DNA of 64,000 nt from Paenibacillus sp. OK003 (GCF_900109515.1 NZ_FOBD01000022.1:1-64000); one strand, 5' to 3'. Positions 34,107 to 43,560 are shown, counted from the first letter of the stretch. The notes: generated by a model not told the origin, from the letters alone. A program made the numbers and translations.

Positions 34107-34685
34107 TTATTTCAGTAGTCTATAATTCACTAAGATGTAGTTCAATCCTGAGAACAGCGTAACTCCTGCCGCCAGCCATAATAAAATCATATCAACCCGC
34201 ATATCCGTCAGCAAACTGAACGGAACATTATTCAATAATACAGCGATGATGGCTGCCACCTGCAGCACCATTTTGATTTTGCCATATCGATCAGCAGCCA
34301 AGGCAATTCCCTGTTCAGTAGCAATCATACGCAGTGCTGTAATGACAATTTCACGTCCAATGATGATCACAGCAATCCATGAACCGATCAGATCCTCCTG
34401 AACCATCATAATCAGTGCAACCGAAATCAATAGTTTATCTGCCAGTGGATCAAGCAATTTCCCCAGATTGGTGATCTGATTATATTTTCGCGCCACATAC
34501 CCATTCAGCTTATACGTACCCGCAGCCAGTGCAAAAATAATAACGCCAATCCCCAGCCCATGCTGATCAAAAAAACGCATAAGTTCACTCGTCTCCTGTA
34601 TCCATGACGGCAACGGGATGAAGCACAACATAAATAAAGGAATCAATGTCATTCTTGCCAGGGTAATTTTGTTAGCCAGGTTCAT
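34107..34685 (-). CDS. PgsA-like CDP-alcohol phosphatidyltransferase, degenerate active site
   Basis: A 192-residue membrane protein aligning along its length with phosphatidylglycerophosphate synthase. The family motif is D-x2-D-G-x2-A-R-x8-G-x3-D-x3-D. Here the first two aspartates are replaced (Y58 and N61 in TYKLNGYVAR), while G62, A65, R66, G75, D79 and D83 remain. The lost residues bind metal and CDP in the known enzymes, so the usual reaction is doubtful. Each change needs one base (GAT to TAT and GAT to AAT). ATG after GGGAGG. It is probably a paralogue, with the true pgsA elsewhere. Confidence 0.85.
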   Translation of the reverse strand: MNLANKITLARMTLIPLFMLCFIPLPSWIQETSELMRFFDQHGLGIGVIIFALAAGTYKLNGYVARKYNQITNLGKLLDPLADKLLISVALIMMVQEDLIGSWIAVIIIGREIVITALRMIATEQGIALAADRYGKIKMVLQVAAIIAVLLNNVPFSLLTDMRVDMILLWLAAGVTLFSGLNYILVNYRLLK

Positions 34686-34756
34686 GGAAAACCTCCCTCA
34701 ACTTCACTCCAGTATGTTGTGATTTCTCCACCCTTGCGCCATCCTCCTTTTTTTCA

Positions 34757-34799
34757 CAAAAAAAGAAAGGGCAGACTGCTCAACAGTTACCCCTTCTTC
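34757..34799 (-). terminator. terminator of the Bce operon
   Basis: AAGAAAGGG (from 34763) pairs with CCCCTTCTT (34790-34798), with ACTG/CAGT inside. On the minus strand TTTCTTTTTTTG follows. It lies just downstream of the BceB-type permease gene. Confidence 0.8.
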
Positions 34800-34838
34800 G
34801 GAATTCTTTAATGTATTCCTCTGTAGCTATCCTCTGAT

Positions 34839-36764
34839 CTACAATGATTCTTTTATCACTCGCTTGTAATACCATATGGACAACAGGCCGAAGATGGAAT
34901 ACAACAACGTATACACAATCATGACGATTACAGTCGGTGTGGCAAGTTCTGTACCGAAGAAAAACCAGCCTGATTTCACGGCAAAATAACTATGGCTCAG
35001 TCCCACAACAAGGGGAATGCCGAAATTAAACAATTGCTTGAACTGAATTCCGCGTAACAGATTGCTTTGCGTAAACCCGAGTTTGCGCAGAATCGTATAG
35101 TTTGATTTCTCTTCTTCGCTCTCATTCATTTGTTTGAAATAAAGGATACACCCAGATGTAATCAAGAAAGTCAGTCCCAGAAAACCAACAATGAACATGA
35201 TCAGGCCCATACTGGTACGTTGATTATTTCTGAACTCGATCTGGGAGAAGCTTGGGGCCTTCAATTGTAGATCTGCAAAAATAGCATATGCATTCTCGTC
35301 TTGCCTCGAATCTGTAATTTGCACACCGTAATAATCTGTCCTTTTCACCTCCTGAATTTTCGGATCAAGATCCTGCGCAAGCTCCGCATAAACCGATTCA
35401 TCCACAACCGTCACGGGCGTGCCTTGGTTATAGTATACGGGAAGCACGCCCTGTTTCGTGGTTCCGATTAGCTGCTGGTCAATCGTTTTCTTCAACCCGT
35501 GAAGAACAATGGGACCTTCATCCTTAATAGAAAAGAATTGCTGAATCACATTGCCATATCCCATGAAAATAACTTCGCCTGGTTTCAGATCAATGTTATC
35601 TACCATACTGTCACTTACTACACTGCTGAACAACAGCTCTTCCATTGTGGAGTCATTCATCACCTTGTATGCGTCAATTTCAATATACAGAGGTTGTCTG
35701 TGTTTCTCTTCATATGGAATCTGTTTGTTATCCAACTCAGCTACAAAACGATTTTTCACATCAACCTGGGCAAATGAAAAATCTTCTGGCAGACTTTCCT
35801 TGGCCTGAGCCTCTGCCGAATAATAGGAAATGTAACTGAGCGACAACATACCTATGGCGAGTGCCGATACGGTAGTAATAATGGTCAGCAGCAAGGCATT
35901 CGACCTCATGCGAAACATGATGGAGGATAACGACAATACCTCATTAATGGAGAGATAGCCTTTTTTACTTTTGCGAATCAGATTAAAGATAAAACTGACG
36001 GAACCTTTATAGAACAGATATGTCCCCAGAATAACCGAGAACAAAATCAAAATCATGGTGTACATTAACTGCTGCATATCCAATTTCTCGACGCTGAACA
36101 GCCGTGCAGACAGGATGTAACCGAACACGATGAGAGCAATACCCAAGATGCCCATCAGAATCTGCCATACAGATAACTTCTGTACCTGGTGCTCTGTTGT
36201 AGAAGACACCCGAAAGAGTGATAGAATACTCTGTGCTCGGATAAACGTGTAATTCATCAGCATGATGAGCAAGTACATGACCACAAAGACAATCAGCGTT
36301 TGCAACAGCGCCATCGGTGAGAAGTATAGTTTCGTGATCGCATCAACGCCAATAATTTTGAACAAAATCATTAATATCAGCTTGGAACCCAGAAACCCGA
36401 TTAGAATACCGATTACCATAGAACCAAAGTAGAGAATGCAATTTTCCGCACTCAAAATACCAAATATTCTCCCCTTCGTCAGTCCGATCAGTTGAAACAA
36501 GCCGATCTCCTTACTGCGCCGCTTGATAAAGATCGTATTGGCATAGAGCAGAAAAATGCCCACAATGACAATCAGTAACACGGACGAGGCCCCGATCGCG
36601 GCAGCCCCTTTCGTTGATTCAGCAACCTCATCCATGGATGGATCATACTGTAATGTCACAAAGGAAAAATACAGAGCCACACTAAAAATCAGGGCAAAGA
36701 CGTAAAGATAATAATTCCTTAGGTTTTTCCTCAGATTGCGAAAAATGATGTAGTTCAGACTCAT
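34839..36764 (-). CDS. BceB-type ABC permease (FtsX-like)
   Basis: A 641-residue permease of the peptide-7 exporter class. The layout is one N-terminal helix, a three-helix FtsX block, more helices, a large extracellular domain of about 200 residues (about 310-520), then the last helices ending in SIFGLLSIWYYKRVIKE. KRRSKEIGLFQLIGLTKGRI is the conserved cytosolic coupling segment. It confers resistance to bacitracin-like or lantibiotic peptides and, with the kinase, senses them. Its start overlaps the ATPase stop by four bases. Confidence 0.92.
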   Translation of the reverse strand: MSLNYIIFRNLRKNLRNYYLYVFALIFSVALYFSFVTLQYDPSMDEVAESTKGAAAIGASSVLLIVIVGIFLLYANTIFIKRRSKEIGLFQLIGLTKGRIFGILSAENCILYFGSMVIGILIGFLGSKLILMILFKIIGVDAITKLYFSPMALLQTLIVFVVMYLLIMLMNYTFIRAQSILSLFRVSSTTEHQVQKLSVWQILMGILGIALIVFGYILSARLFSVEKLDMQQLMYTMILILFSVILGTYLFYKGSVSFIFNLIRKSKKGYLSINEVLSLSSIMFRMRSNALLLTIITTVSALAIGMLSLSYISYYSAEAQAKESLPEDFSFAQVDVKNRFVAELDNKQIPYEEKHRQPLYIEIDAYKVMNDSTMEELLFSSVVSDSMVDNIDLKPGEVIFMGYGNVIQQFFSIKDEGPIVLHGLKKTIDQQLIGTTKQGVLPVYYNQGTPVTVVDESVYAELAQDLDPKIQEVKRTDYYGVQITDSRQDENAYAIFADLQLKAPSFSQIEFRNNQRTSMGLIMFIVGFLGLTFLITSGCILYFKQMNESEEEKSNYTILRKLGFTQSNLLRGIQFKQLFNFGIPLVVGLSHSYFAVKSGWFFFGTELATPTVIVMIVYTLLYSIFGLLSIWYYKRVIKESL

Positions 36765-37516
36765 GGCTGCACACCACCCAATACGCCCTGAGTTTTGATA
36801 ATATCGTTGAAGAAGGATTGCCGGGACTCGTCTCCTTTATTTAATTGAGTGTAGATCTGACCGTCCCGAATGAAAATCACTCTGCTGCAATAACTCGCGG
36901 CAAACGGATCATGGGTGACCATAATAATGGTGGCCTGATGTTTGCTGTTCATATCACTTAATTTGCCAAGCAGATCCGAAGCCGATTTGGAATCGAGTGC
37001 ACCCGTCGGCTCGTCAGCGAAAATAATGCTCGGATCATGCACAAACGCACGGGCGGCTGAAGTTCGCTGTTTCTGTCCACCCGAGATTTCGGATGGATAT
37101 TTGTCTTTCAGCTCATATATGCCCAGCTCACGGGCGATTTGTTCGAACTTCAGGTGTGCCTCATGCTTCGGAATACTCGTAATCGAGAGCGGCAGCAATA
37201 CATTTTCCTTCACCGTGAGGGTATCCAGCAAATTATATTCCTGAAAAATAAAACCGAGATAGTCTTTGCGGAACTCAGCCAGCCTTTTCTCCTTCATGCC
37301 GGTAAACTCCTGGCCTTCGATTTCAATTGTGCCCTGACTTACCCGATCGATCGAAGAAAGAACATTCAGCAGCGTCGTTTTCCCCGAACCCGAGGGCCCC
37401 ATAATCCCAACAAATTCGCCTTTACTTACCCCGAGATCAATCCCCTTGAGGACTTCCTGTTTATTTAATTTGTTGCCGTAGACTTTATGAATTTTTTTGG
37501 CTTCCAGTATCCACAT
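36761..37516 (-). CDS. BceA-type ABC ATPase
   Basis: A 251-residue ATPase with Walker A GPSGSGKTT, signature SGGQKQR, Walker B IIFADEPTGALD and H-loop VTHD. The opening LEAKKIHKVYGNKLNKQEVLKGID is characteristic of the Bce/Psd/Yts group. ATG 37516 has AAGAGGAG upstream; the longer frame to 37597 would start inside the operator region and is unlikely. It pairs with the FtsX-like permease downstream. Confidence 0.93.
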   Translation of the reverse strand: MWILEAKKIHKVYGNKLNKQEVLKGIDLGVSKGEFVGIMGPSGSGKTTLLNVLSSIDRVSQGTIEIEGQEFTGMKEKRLAEFRKDYLGFIFQEYNLLDTLTVKENVLLPLSITSIPKHEAHLKFEQIARELGIYELKDKYPSEISGGQKQRTSAARAFVHDPSIIFADEPTGALDSKSASDLLGKLSDMNSKHQATIIMVTHDPFAASYCSRVIFIRDGQIYTQLNKGDESRQSFFNDIIKTQGVLGGVQP

Positions 37517-37603
37517 ATCCCACTCACTCCTCTTTGGTATATCTCCATCATAGGCGGGATACTCCAATTTATCGTGCGATTCACCGAACAAAACCAAAAA
37601 GCA

Positions 37604-37621
37604 TGTGACAATGTTGTCACA
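37604..37621 (-). promoter_or_regulatory. BceR-type operator
   Basis: TGTGACAATGTTGTCACA, a perfect inverted repeat TGTGACA-N4-TGTCACA. This agrees with the binding site I know for BceR-like regulators. It overlaps the last codons of the kinase gene and lies about 90 bases upstream of the ATPase gene, where the regulator would activate the transporter promoter. Confidence 0.75.
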
Positions 37622-38621
37622 CGCCTGCTAGGTGGATCATGTCATTTTTTCTCGGGAAGGTTAGCTTGATACTAGTGCCCTCTCCGGGAGCAGACTGTAC
37701 TTTAACGTCTATACGAAGTGCTTGTGCCACCTGTCGGGTCAAATACAAACCCATCCCCGTTGCGTTTCCTTCCAGCCTGCCTTGGGTTGAAGTGAAGCCT
37801 TTATCAAAGATACGTGGTAAATCCTGCACTTCGATCCCTCTTCCATAATCCTGAATGGTCAATAAGATGTGCCCATCCTGTTCCTTGCTTTCAATGACAA
37901 TGTCAGAGGAATGGCTGTATTTCACCGCATTAGTAAGCAGCTGCCGTATGATAAAACCTAACCATTTACTGTCGGTCAGCACCTTAGTCACATGTAGTGA
38001 CACGTCGAAGCCAATCCGTTTGGATATACACCACGACTTCAAAGCTCTAATCTCGCCGTTCAAAATCGGTTCAAGCTCTGTTTCTTCCACAAACAAATCA
38101 TTATGCATAAATGGAATACGCTTCTGGTGAAGCTGCTGATCAAGCAGTTGGTGAATTCGCAACCATTCATACGTCATCTGACCTTGCAGTTTGTCATCCG
38201 GCATTCGCTCGATCATCAATTGCAGCGCGGTTAGTGGCGTTTTCACCTCGTGAATCCACGCTAACATCTCATCCTTCTCCTGCTCCAGTAAAATAAAATG
38301 AGCCGAGGACTCCTTCCGATAACGTTCGGTCTGGGAAGTCACGGCATCGTGCACAATCCGTTCATAAGGGCTTTCAGCGATATCCAAATCCCCTGGATCA
38401 TAGGTATGATCCCAGGCGCTTAATCTTTTGTAGAAACGGATCTCTCTTGGATATCTCGCCCAGATAAACACAATGCATACTACTACATTCAGCACGACGA
38501 TATACGCTACAGATCGGAATGGAATGGACGTGTCGATATAGGCTACAAATAAAATGATGAGCTGCATGCTTATCAGCAACACTAGCCAGCTTAGCTTTTC
38601 CCGTATGTATTTGCCAATCAT
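37617..38621 (-). CDS. BceS-type intramembrane-sensing histidine kinase
   Basis: A 334-residue kinase. Two transmembrane helices (about residues 12-29 and 36-54) are separated by an extracellular turn of only a few residues, as in the BceS family. The phosphoacceptor is H124 in WIHEVKTPLTA. The ATPase domain has N (RQLLTNAVKYS), G1 (DYGRGIEV) and G2 (GNATGMGLYL) boxes. It overlaps the response-regulator gene by four bases. Such kinases lack a sensing domain and take the signal from the partner transporter. Confidence 0.93.
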   Translation of the reverse strand: MIGKYIREKLSWLVLLISMQLIILFVAYIDTSIPFRSVAYIVVLNVVVCIVFIWARYPREIRFYKRLSAWDHTYDPGDLDIAESPYERIVHDAVTSQTERYRKESSAHFILLEQEKDEMLAWIHEVKTPLTALQLMIERMPDDKLQGQMTYEWLRIHQLLDQQLHQKRIPFMHNDLFVEETELEPILNGEIRALKSWCISKRIGFDVSLHVTKVLTDSKWLGFIIRQLLTNAVKYSHSSDIVIESKEQDGHILLTIQDYGRGIEVQDLPRIFDKGFTSTQGRLEGNATGMGLYLTRQVAQALRIDVKVQSAPGEGTSIKLTFPRKNDMIHLAGV

Positions 38622-39307
38622 ACTTCCGCCTCTTCTGTTGCCATATAGCCCTGACCAACTTTCGTTTCGATATAGCCATCGAGTTCCAGCGGCTCCAGCT
38701 TCTTGCGAAGGCGATTGACGTTGACCGTGAGTGTGTTGTCACTCACAAAATGTTCATGATCCCACAGACTGCGAATCAGGTCTTCTCGGGTCACAATCTG
38801 ATTTTTGTGCTCAACCAGCACTTTGAGAATGAACATTTCATTTTTGGTCAAAAGGACAGATTCATTGTTATAGGTAAGTGTATTTTTCACATATTCAATG
38901 GTAGCCCCACGCCATGTGCGCAGCTCAACCCGCTCTGTATTGTAGTTATATACCCTACGCAGGATCGCCTGGATCTTGGCAATCAGCACATCGAAATGGA
39001 AGGGCTTCTGGATAAAATCATCTGCGCCCAGATGCATTGACATGACCATATCCGTAGGATGATCCCGTGAGGACAGAAAGATAATCGGCACATTGGAATG
39101 AGCGCGGATCATGCGACACCAATGAAATCCGTCATACTGAGGAAGCTGAATATCAATAATGACCAGCTGTGGCTGAATGGCACTGTATTCCTGCATGACT
39201 TTGCCAAAATCTCGCACGCCATACACGTCATACGACCACTGGGATAACCGTTCTTTGATTTCACTGAACAACGATTCATCGTCTTCAATGAGCATAATTT
39301 TAAACAT
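38618..39307 (-). CDS. BceR-type OmpR-family response regulator
   Basis: A 229-residue regulator. The receiver domain has acidic pocket EDD (residues 8-10), phosphoacceptor D52 in VIIDIQLPQYDG and the lysine of QKPF. The C-terminal winged helix has LTKNEMFILKVLVEHKNQIVT and VNVNRLRKKLEPLE. First gene of the four-gene module; it would bind the inverted repeat at 37604-37621. Confidence 0.94.
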   Translation of the reverse strand: MFKIMLIEDDESLFSEIKERLSQWSYDVYGVRDFGKVMQEYSAIQPQLVIIDIQLPQYDGFHWCRMIRAHSNVPIIFLSSRDHPTDMVMSMHLGADDFIQKPFHFDVLIAKIQAILRRVYNYNTERVELRTWRGATIEYVKNTLTYNNESVLLTKNEMFILKVLVEHKNQIVTREDLIRSLWDHEHFVSDNTLTVNVNRLRKKLEPLELDGYIETKVGQGYMATEEAEV

Positions 39308-39390
39308 ATATCTTCACCACGTTTCTGTTCTTCTTGGGCATTGCCCGAAGCATATTGTTTGACAATCTACGGGGGACCGTTCCAGATACG

Positions 39391-39512
39391 GATCGTTCTT
39401 CCGATCGCTGTTGTCCCCAAATTTCCTTTATTAGATTTATTAAATGTAGAAATTAGGTGACAAAGGCGAACGCTACCGCTTCTTCAGAATCGATTCCGTC
39501 TCTTCCACTCCT
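39391..39512 (-). repeat. dispersed repeat family 1, copy B
   Basis: It starts CTTCCGATCGCTGTTGTCCC and runs to CGCTTCTTCAGAATCGATTC and GTCTCTTCC; it is the reverse complement of copy A with a shorter, diverged centre. It fills much of the 304-base gap 39308-39611, in which I see no gene. Confidence 0.7.
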
Positions 39513-39611
39513 GCCGCTATTACATAGAACAATACAAATTGTCGAGGCAAAGTAAAATCCATAGTCTCTTACCAATTTAGATGAATCTAAACGTTTATAA
39601 CTTTTAATCTG

Positions 39612-40352
39612 TTATCCCTCCATAGTATGGAGGACCTTGCTTGGATCACTGATTTCTTCCATCCGTTCGATTAATTGCTTTGCGACATCTTGTGGTGATC
39701 TTAATTGGCCTGCTTCATAGACCTGACCGAATACCTCAGACAGTGCAAATTCTTCTGCACTTTTGCCTCTTGCCACAGCCTGTAGCTCCGTATCTACCAT
39801 CCCTGGATCGAATGCAATCACTTCAACGGGATTGGGCTGCCCGGATTGTTCCATCGCTACGCACTGGGTAAACATGTTTATTCCGGCTTTGGAGGTACAG
39901 TAAGATGCCATCGAAGGTGCCGGATAACTGCCTGAACCGGACGATACATTGACTATTTTTCTGCGTGTGGTCAGGTGGTTGGTATACTGTATAAAAGATG
40001 CAGTCAGAATCATGGGCGCCGCCAAGCTGATTTCCAGCTGCTGGCTGATCTCCTCTGCGATGCACTGATTGATCGGCTTCAACGGCTCAAGTATGGCCGC
40101 ATTGTTTATGAGCCCGATGAATTCAACTTCCTTCAGCGGAATATGCTCCAATAGGCTTGAGACAAGATCGTCGATGCTATGGATATCTGCCAGATCAAAC
40201 TGAACATGCTGATAACGCTCGTAGGCATCTTCCAAGTCAGACGCTCCTCGTGAAATACCGTAGACGTAATCTCCCTTTTCCAATAACAATTCCGCCAGCT
40301 GTTTGCCGATTCCCTTGGATGTACCTGTAATGATAAAATACCTTTGTCCCAT
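39612..40352 (-). CDS. SDR oxidoreductase, YueD/benzil-reductase-like
   Basis: A 246-residue classical short-chain dehydrogenase. The cofactor loop is TGTSKGIGKQL (residues 9-19), with NNAAIL near 87, and catalytic S and Y-x3-K in NVSSGSGSY and SYCTSKAG. The whole resembles the benzoin-forming benzil reductase group (YueD of Bacillus). The physiological substrate is unknown. ATG start; single gene. Confidence 0.87.
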   Translation of the reverse strand: MGQRYFIITGTSKGIGKQLAELLLEKGDYVYGISRGASDLEDAYERYQHVQFDLADIHSIDDLVSSLLEHIPLKEVEFIGLINNAAILEPLKPINQCIAEEISQQLEISLAAPMILTASFIQYTNHLTTRRKIVNVSSGSGSYPAPSMASYCTSKAGINMFTQCVAMEQSGQPNPVEVIAFDPGMVDTELQAVARGKSAEEFALSEVFGQVYEAGQLRSPQDVAKQLIERMEEISDPSKVLHTMEG

Positions 40353-40422
40353 ATTCTAGCCGCCTTTCTCTCGCTCTGTGCAATAATGGTTAAACGTCAA
40401 ATCTATGACCTTTCGTCTATGA

Positions 40423-41142
40423 CTACACGTTGGGTTTTCTCCACAACGTCACCCATAGGATGGGCAAGCCAAAACAATCTTCATCCTGACCCATCGCTTT
40501 CATCGGTCGCAGTTCCACGCATTCAAATGGATCTTCAAGCAAATAGCGAAGCTTTTCCTCCGTAAAAGCCAGACCGCCTTTCATCGACTTCTCACGGTAT
40601 ACCTGCCAATCGTCCATAACGCTCTCCGGTCCACCCTGACCGCCAAATCCTGGAGCAAAGCAGGTCATTCCAAAATATCCTCCAGGTTTAAGTGCGCTCT
40701 GAATCATCTGTATGTAGGGAATTCGCTGATGTGGCAGCAGATGGTGAAGACAGCCCGAATCATAAACCAGATCGTACTCTTCCCGCGGCGCGAGTTCAAA
40801 TGCTGATTTGCATTCAAAATTCACTTCAAGCTGTTCCTCCACAGCTCTTTCCTTGGCCCATGCAATGGCTTGCTCCGAGAGATCATAAGCATCAACCTTA
40901 TAACCCTGACGTGTTAGATATAACGCATTTCTTCCCGGGCCACAACCGAGCTCCAATGCTTTGCCCCCAGGTAATATTCCTGAGCTCACATACGCTACCA
41001 GATTTTCATCCGGTTTGTTTGGAAAAAAGGGAATCGGCCGGTCCCGATCCTCGTAGAAAGGTTCCCAAAATTGCTTCGCTGATCTGAATTCTGCGTCAAG
41101 CATGTCATATAGATCCTGGACATTTTTAATTGTTTTCTCCAT
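40423..41142 (-). CDS. class I SAM-dependent methyltransferase
   Basis: A 239-residue methyltransferase. Motif I is ALELGCGPGRNALYL, motif II VDAYDLSEQAI, with LVYDSGCLHHL and LKPGGYFGMTCF as later strands. It resembles small-molecule methyltransferases of the TehB/thiopurine type. ATG at 41142 is chosen for the GAGGAGG nine bases before it; an upstream start at 41184 lacks this. Substrate unknown. Confidence 0.88.
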   Translation of the reverse strand: MEKTIKNVQDLYDMLDAEFRSAKQFWEPFYEDRDRPIPFFPNKPDENLVAYVSSGILPGGKALELGCGPGRNALYLTRQGYKVDAYDLSEQAIAWAKERAVEEQLEVNFECKSAFELAPREEYDLVYDSGCLHHLLPHQRIPYIQMIQSALKPGGYFGMTCFAPGFGGQGGPESVMDDWQVYREKSMKGGLAFTEEKLRYLLEDPFECVELRPMKAMGQDEDCFGLPILWVTLWRKPNV

Positions 41143-41340
41143 AACCACATTCCTCCTCGAATTCATACAAAATACCCTGCACATTCCCTCTTATGTATCG
41201 ATCTCTTTCCCTTTAAATCGCCCGCTTCATCACGGTTTCAACGCTAAATCAACCACACTCTATTATACCATTCTTACCCAATACAACTCTATTTTTCTTG
41301 TAAGATTTCGAGCCAAAAATGGTCTATTTACATGTGAAAA

Positions 41341-41386
41341 AACGCTGTTGAGGAAATAATTCCCTGTCTTCTCAACAGCGTTTTTA
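41341..41386 (-). terminator. bidirectional terminator
   Basis: AACGCTGTTGAG (41341-41352) pairs with CTCAACAGCG (41371-41380), with T tracts on both sides. It serves the GNAT gene ending at 41408. Confidence 0.8.
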
Positions 41387-41407
41387 TCATTTTTATTCAG
41401 GATTCGA

Positions 41408-41914
41408 TCAGCTTAACTTCTTCGTTAGATACAGCACCACATCGTCATCGATAATCGTTTCATCACCCCACTTTAGATAACGGTCATGCTTGTGAATGCC
41501 CTGTCCATCTGGTATATATCCACGACGGGCATATAGAATTTGAGCTTTTCCATAATCGGAAAACACCCCCACACCAATCCCCGCAGTTTCGGTTCGCTCA
41601 TGAATGACATCTTCTGCCCGGTCCATCAAACGTGATCCAATTCCCTGACGCTGATACTTGATCAGCACATTGAAATCATTAATTTCCGGAATACCCTGTT
41701 CCCTGAACGAAGGGTAATACGAATTCCACAATACATTCGCGTAACCGGCAAAAGCTCCATCCAATTCCGCTACCAAAGTCACCCGTTCACCATTCTGCTG
41801 TTCTGCAAGATATTGAATGTACTGCTCCGCCGATTTCGCCCAACCCTGCTCCTGAAACGCCTGCGAAATTACGACCGGATCGCCTTCATTTAATAGTCTG
41901 ATATGTATATTCAT
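41408..41914 (-). CDS. GNAT acetyltransferase
   Basis: A 168-residue GNAT enzyme with FNVLIKYQRQGIGSRLMDRA (motif A, about 76-95) and GKAQILYARRGYIPDG (motif B). ATG 41914 follows AAGGGAG; the frame extending to 41959 overlaps the Nudix gene. Substrate unknown. It directly follows the Nudix gene on the same strand and may share its transcript. Confidence 0.88.
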   Translation of the reverse strand: MNIHIRLLNEGDPVVISQAFQEQGWAKSAEQYIQYLAEQQNGERVTLVAELDGAFAGYANVLWNSYYPSFREQGIPEINDFNVLIKYQRQGIGSRLMDRAEDVIHERTETAGIGVGVFSDYGKAQILYARRGYIPDGQGIHKHDRYLKWGDETIIDDDVVLYLTKKLS

Positions 41915-41942
41915 CGATGTAATCTCCCTTATTATTAGATAT

Positions 41943-42416
41943 TTAAATGTTATTTTCACAGAAAGTCAGATCTACGAAGTGTTCGTGTGTCCCTTTGGCA
42001 GAATATATCGACCATCGATGCAAAAAAGAATAAAACATGTCGCCAAAATTCATGCTCTCTGGTAGTGTATCTACCATTTTCATTGCACCAATTTCGGAGT
42101 TGGGTTCCAGCGATAGAGTGCAGAATTCCGTAATATTCGCATAATAAACCATGCCGAACCTTCCATTCATTTGATAGATTCCAAAGGGTTCCAGGATGAA
42201 CTTCAGTGCCCCTGTCTCTTCGAACAGTTCTCTTTCTGCAGCCCTAAGAACTAACTCGTCAGGTTCACGATTACCTCCTGGGAATTCCCAGCCTCTGCGT
42301 TTAAGGTTATGAATAATGACGTATTTCTCCTGAAACTGAGTAACCATGATGACATACTGAATCTCTTGTTCCAATTCATGATATTCACTGAGATCCAGCC
42401 ACTGTTTCTCTATCAT
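41943..42416 (-). CDS. Nudix hydrolase
   Basis: A 157-residue Nudix protein. The Nudix box GNREPDELVLRAAERELFEE-TG (about residues 48-70) has the required glycine and glutamates. It probably hydrolyses a nucleoside diphosphate derivative; the resemblance to ADP-ribose and oxidised-nucleotide hydrolases is too general to assign. One of three Nudix genes in the window. Confidence 0.9.
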   Translation of the reverse strand: MIEKQWLDLSEYHELEQEIQYVIMVTQFQEKYVIIHNLKRRGWEFPGGNREPDELVLRAAERELFEETGALKFILEPFGIYQMNGRFGMVYYANITEFCTLSLEPNSEIGAMKMVDTLPESMNFGDMFYSFLHRWSIYSAKGTHEHFVDLTFCENNI

Positions 42417-42444
42417 CAGAAATCACACCTCACATCTTTCACCA

Positions 42445-42969
42445 CTAGATTCCCAATCTGCTTCTAAGCGACGTTATATGGGCAACGTGGTGTCTCCCAT
42501 GCCATGCGTATACACCCAAATTGTAGTCCAGTCTGGTCGTTTCTTTAGATGCGGGGTGATAAAAGGTTTTGGCATAGTCTACATCTGTTAATGTGTTTAG
42601 TAGTGCTACCCAACGGCGATGCAGCGCATCCAGGATTTGCAGGGAAAACTCAACATCCAGTTCCCGCGAATCACTCAGTTCAGCCCATCGTTCCTCGTAA
42701 TACGGTCTTATCGTGGGGTTATCCTCCGTCAATGCCAGCTTGAAACGAACCATGCAATTCATATGGCTATCTGCCATATGGTGTATGACCTGTTTGAGCA
42801 TCCAGCCACCTTCCCGGTAGGGCAGCCTCAATTGTTCTTCACTCAATCCTTTGACCGCTTCGCGGGCCCGCTCCGGCAACTCGGCAATATCCTGAATCCA
42901 CTGCTTCCGCTGCTCTGGTGTGACCTCGCCTGTATGTTCAAATGATCCAATCGGGTATCTCAAATCCAT
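42445..42969 (-). CDS. DinB-family putative bacillithiol transferase (YfiT/BstA-like)
   Basis: A 174-residue four-helix DinB protein. GGWMLKQVIHHMADSHMN and WHGRHHVAHITSLR supply the three metal-binding histidines. The N-terminal LRYPIGSFEHTGEVTPEQR closely resembles YfiT/BstA, which conjugates bacillithiol to electrophiles. ATG start with a GGAGGAAT site. The substrate is inferred from the family. Confidence 0.88.
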   Translation of the reverse strand: MDLRYPIGSFEHTGEVTPEQRKQWIQDIAELPERAREAVKGLSEEQLRLPYREGGWMLKQVIHHMADSHMNCMVRFKLALTEDNPTIRPYYEERWAELSDSRELDVEFSLQILDALHRRWVALLNTLTDVDYAKTFYHPASKETTRLDYNLGVYAWHGRHHVAHITSLRSRLGI

Positions 42970-43017
42970 CGATCATTCCTCCTTGGTTATATGGTTTAAA
43001 TATACACTGTGCTCCGC

Positions 43018-43560
43018 CTATGGGGCATACTCCATCAGCCAGCAGTCTCTCATCTGCCCTTCATGCAGCTCATGTTCTGGTAACAGTCTGACCTTCCTGA
43101 AACCACACTTTTCGTAACAGGATATGGCTCGTTCGTTCCACGATTGTGGGTCCATGACCACTTTCCGGGCTTGCTTTTCGTTGACCAGATAAATCAACAT
43201 GGATTGTACTAGTTGTGTGCCAATACCGCGGTTCCAGTAATCGGCTTCTCCAATAAACTGATCTGTTCCATAGATAATTTCATCGGTGTCTCGATAACCA
43301 TACTCATTCCGTTCTTCCTCCTCCAGTTCATAGAACTGGATATAGCCGAGCGGTTTACCTTCGTGTTCAACCATACAACGATGTACCGTATCCTCTTGAC
43401 TATAAAAGTTCTCTCTGACCAAATGCAAATCATGTGGCTGATCACGGCCTTCATAATATTGAAGTACTACCGGGTTAGACAACCATTGAACAAGCAGCTG
43501 CTCATCCTTTTCATCCAGTAAACGCACTGTAATCTCATTCCATTGATAGATTAGCTTCAT
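43018..43560 (-). CDS. AAC(6')-like GNAT acetyltransferase
   Basis: A 180-residue acetyltransferase of the Acetyltransf_8 type. The stretch GTDQFIGEADYWNRGIGTQL, then VVMDPQSWNERAISCYEKCGF, is the arrangement seen in aminoglycoside 6'-N-acetyltransferases. Similarity to the resistance enzymes is general, so drug modification is not certain. It overlaps the downstream end of the gene at 43557 by four bases and is thus coupled to it. Confidence 0.85.
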   Translation of the reverse strand: MKLIYQWNEITVRLLDEKDEQLLVQWLSNPVVLQYYEGRDQPHDLHLVRENFYSQEDTVHRCMVEHEGKPLGYIQFYELEEEERNEYGYRDTDEIIYGTDQFIGEADYWNRGIGTQLVQSMLIYLVNEKQARKVVMDPQSWNERAISCYEKCGFRKVRLLPEHELHEGQMRDCWLMEYAP

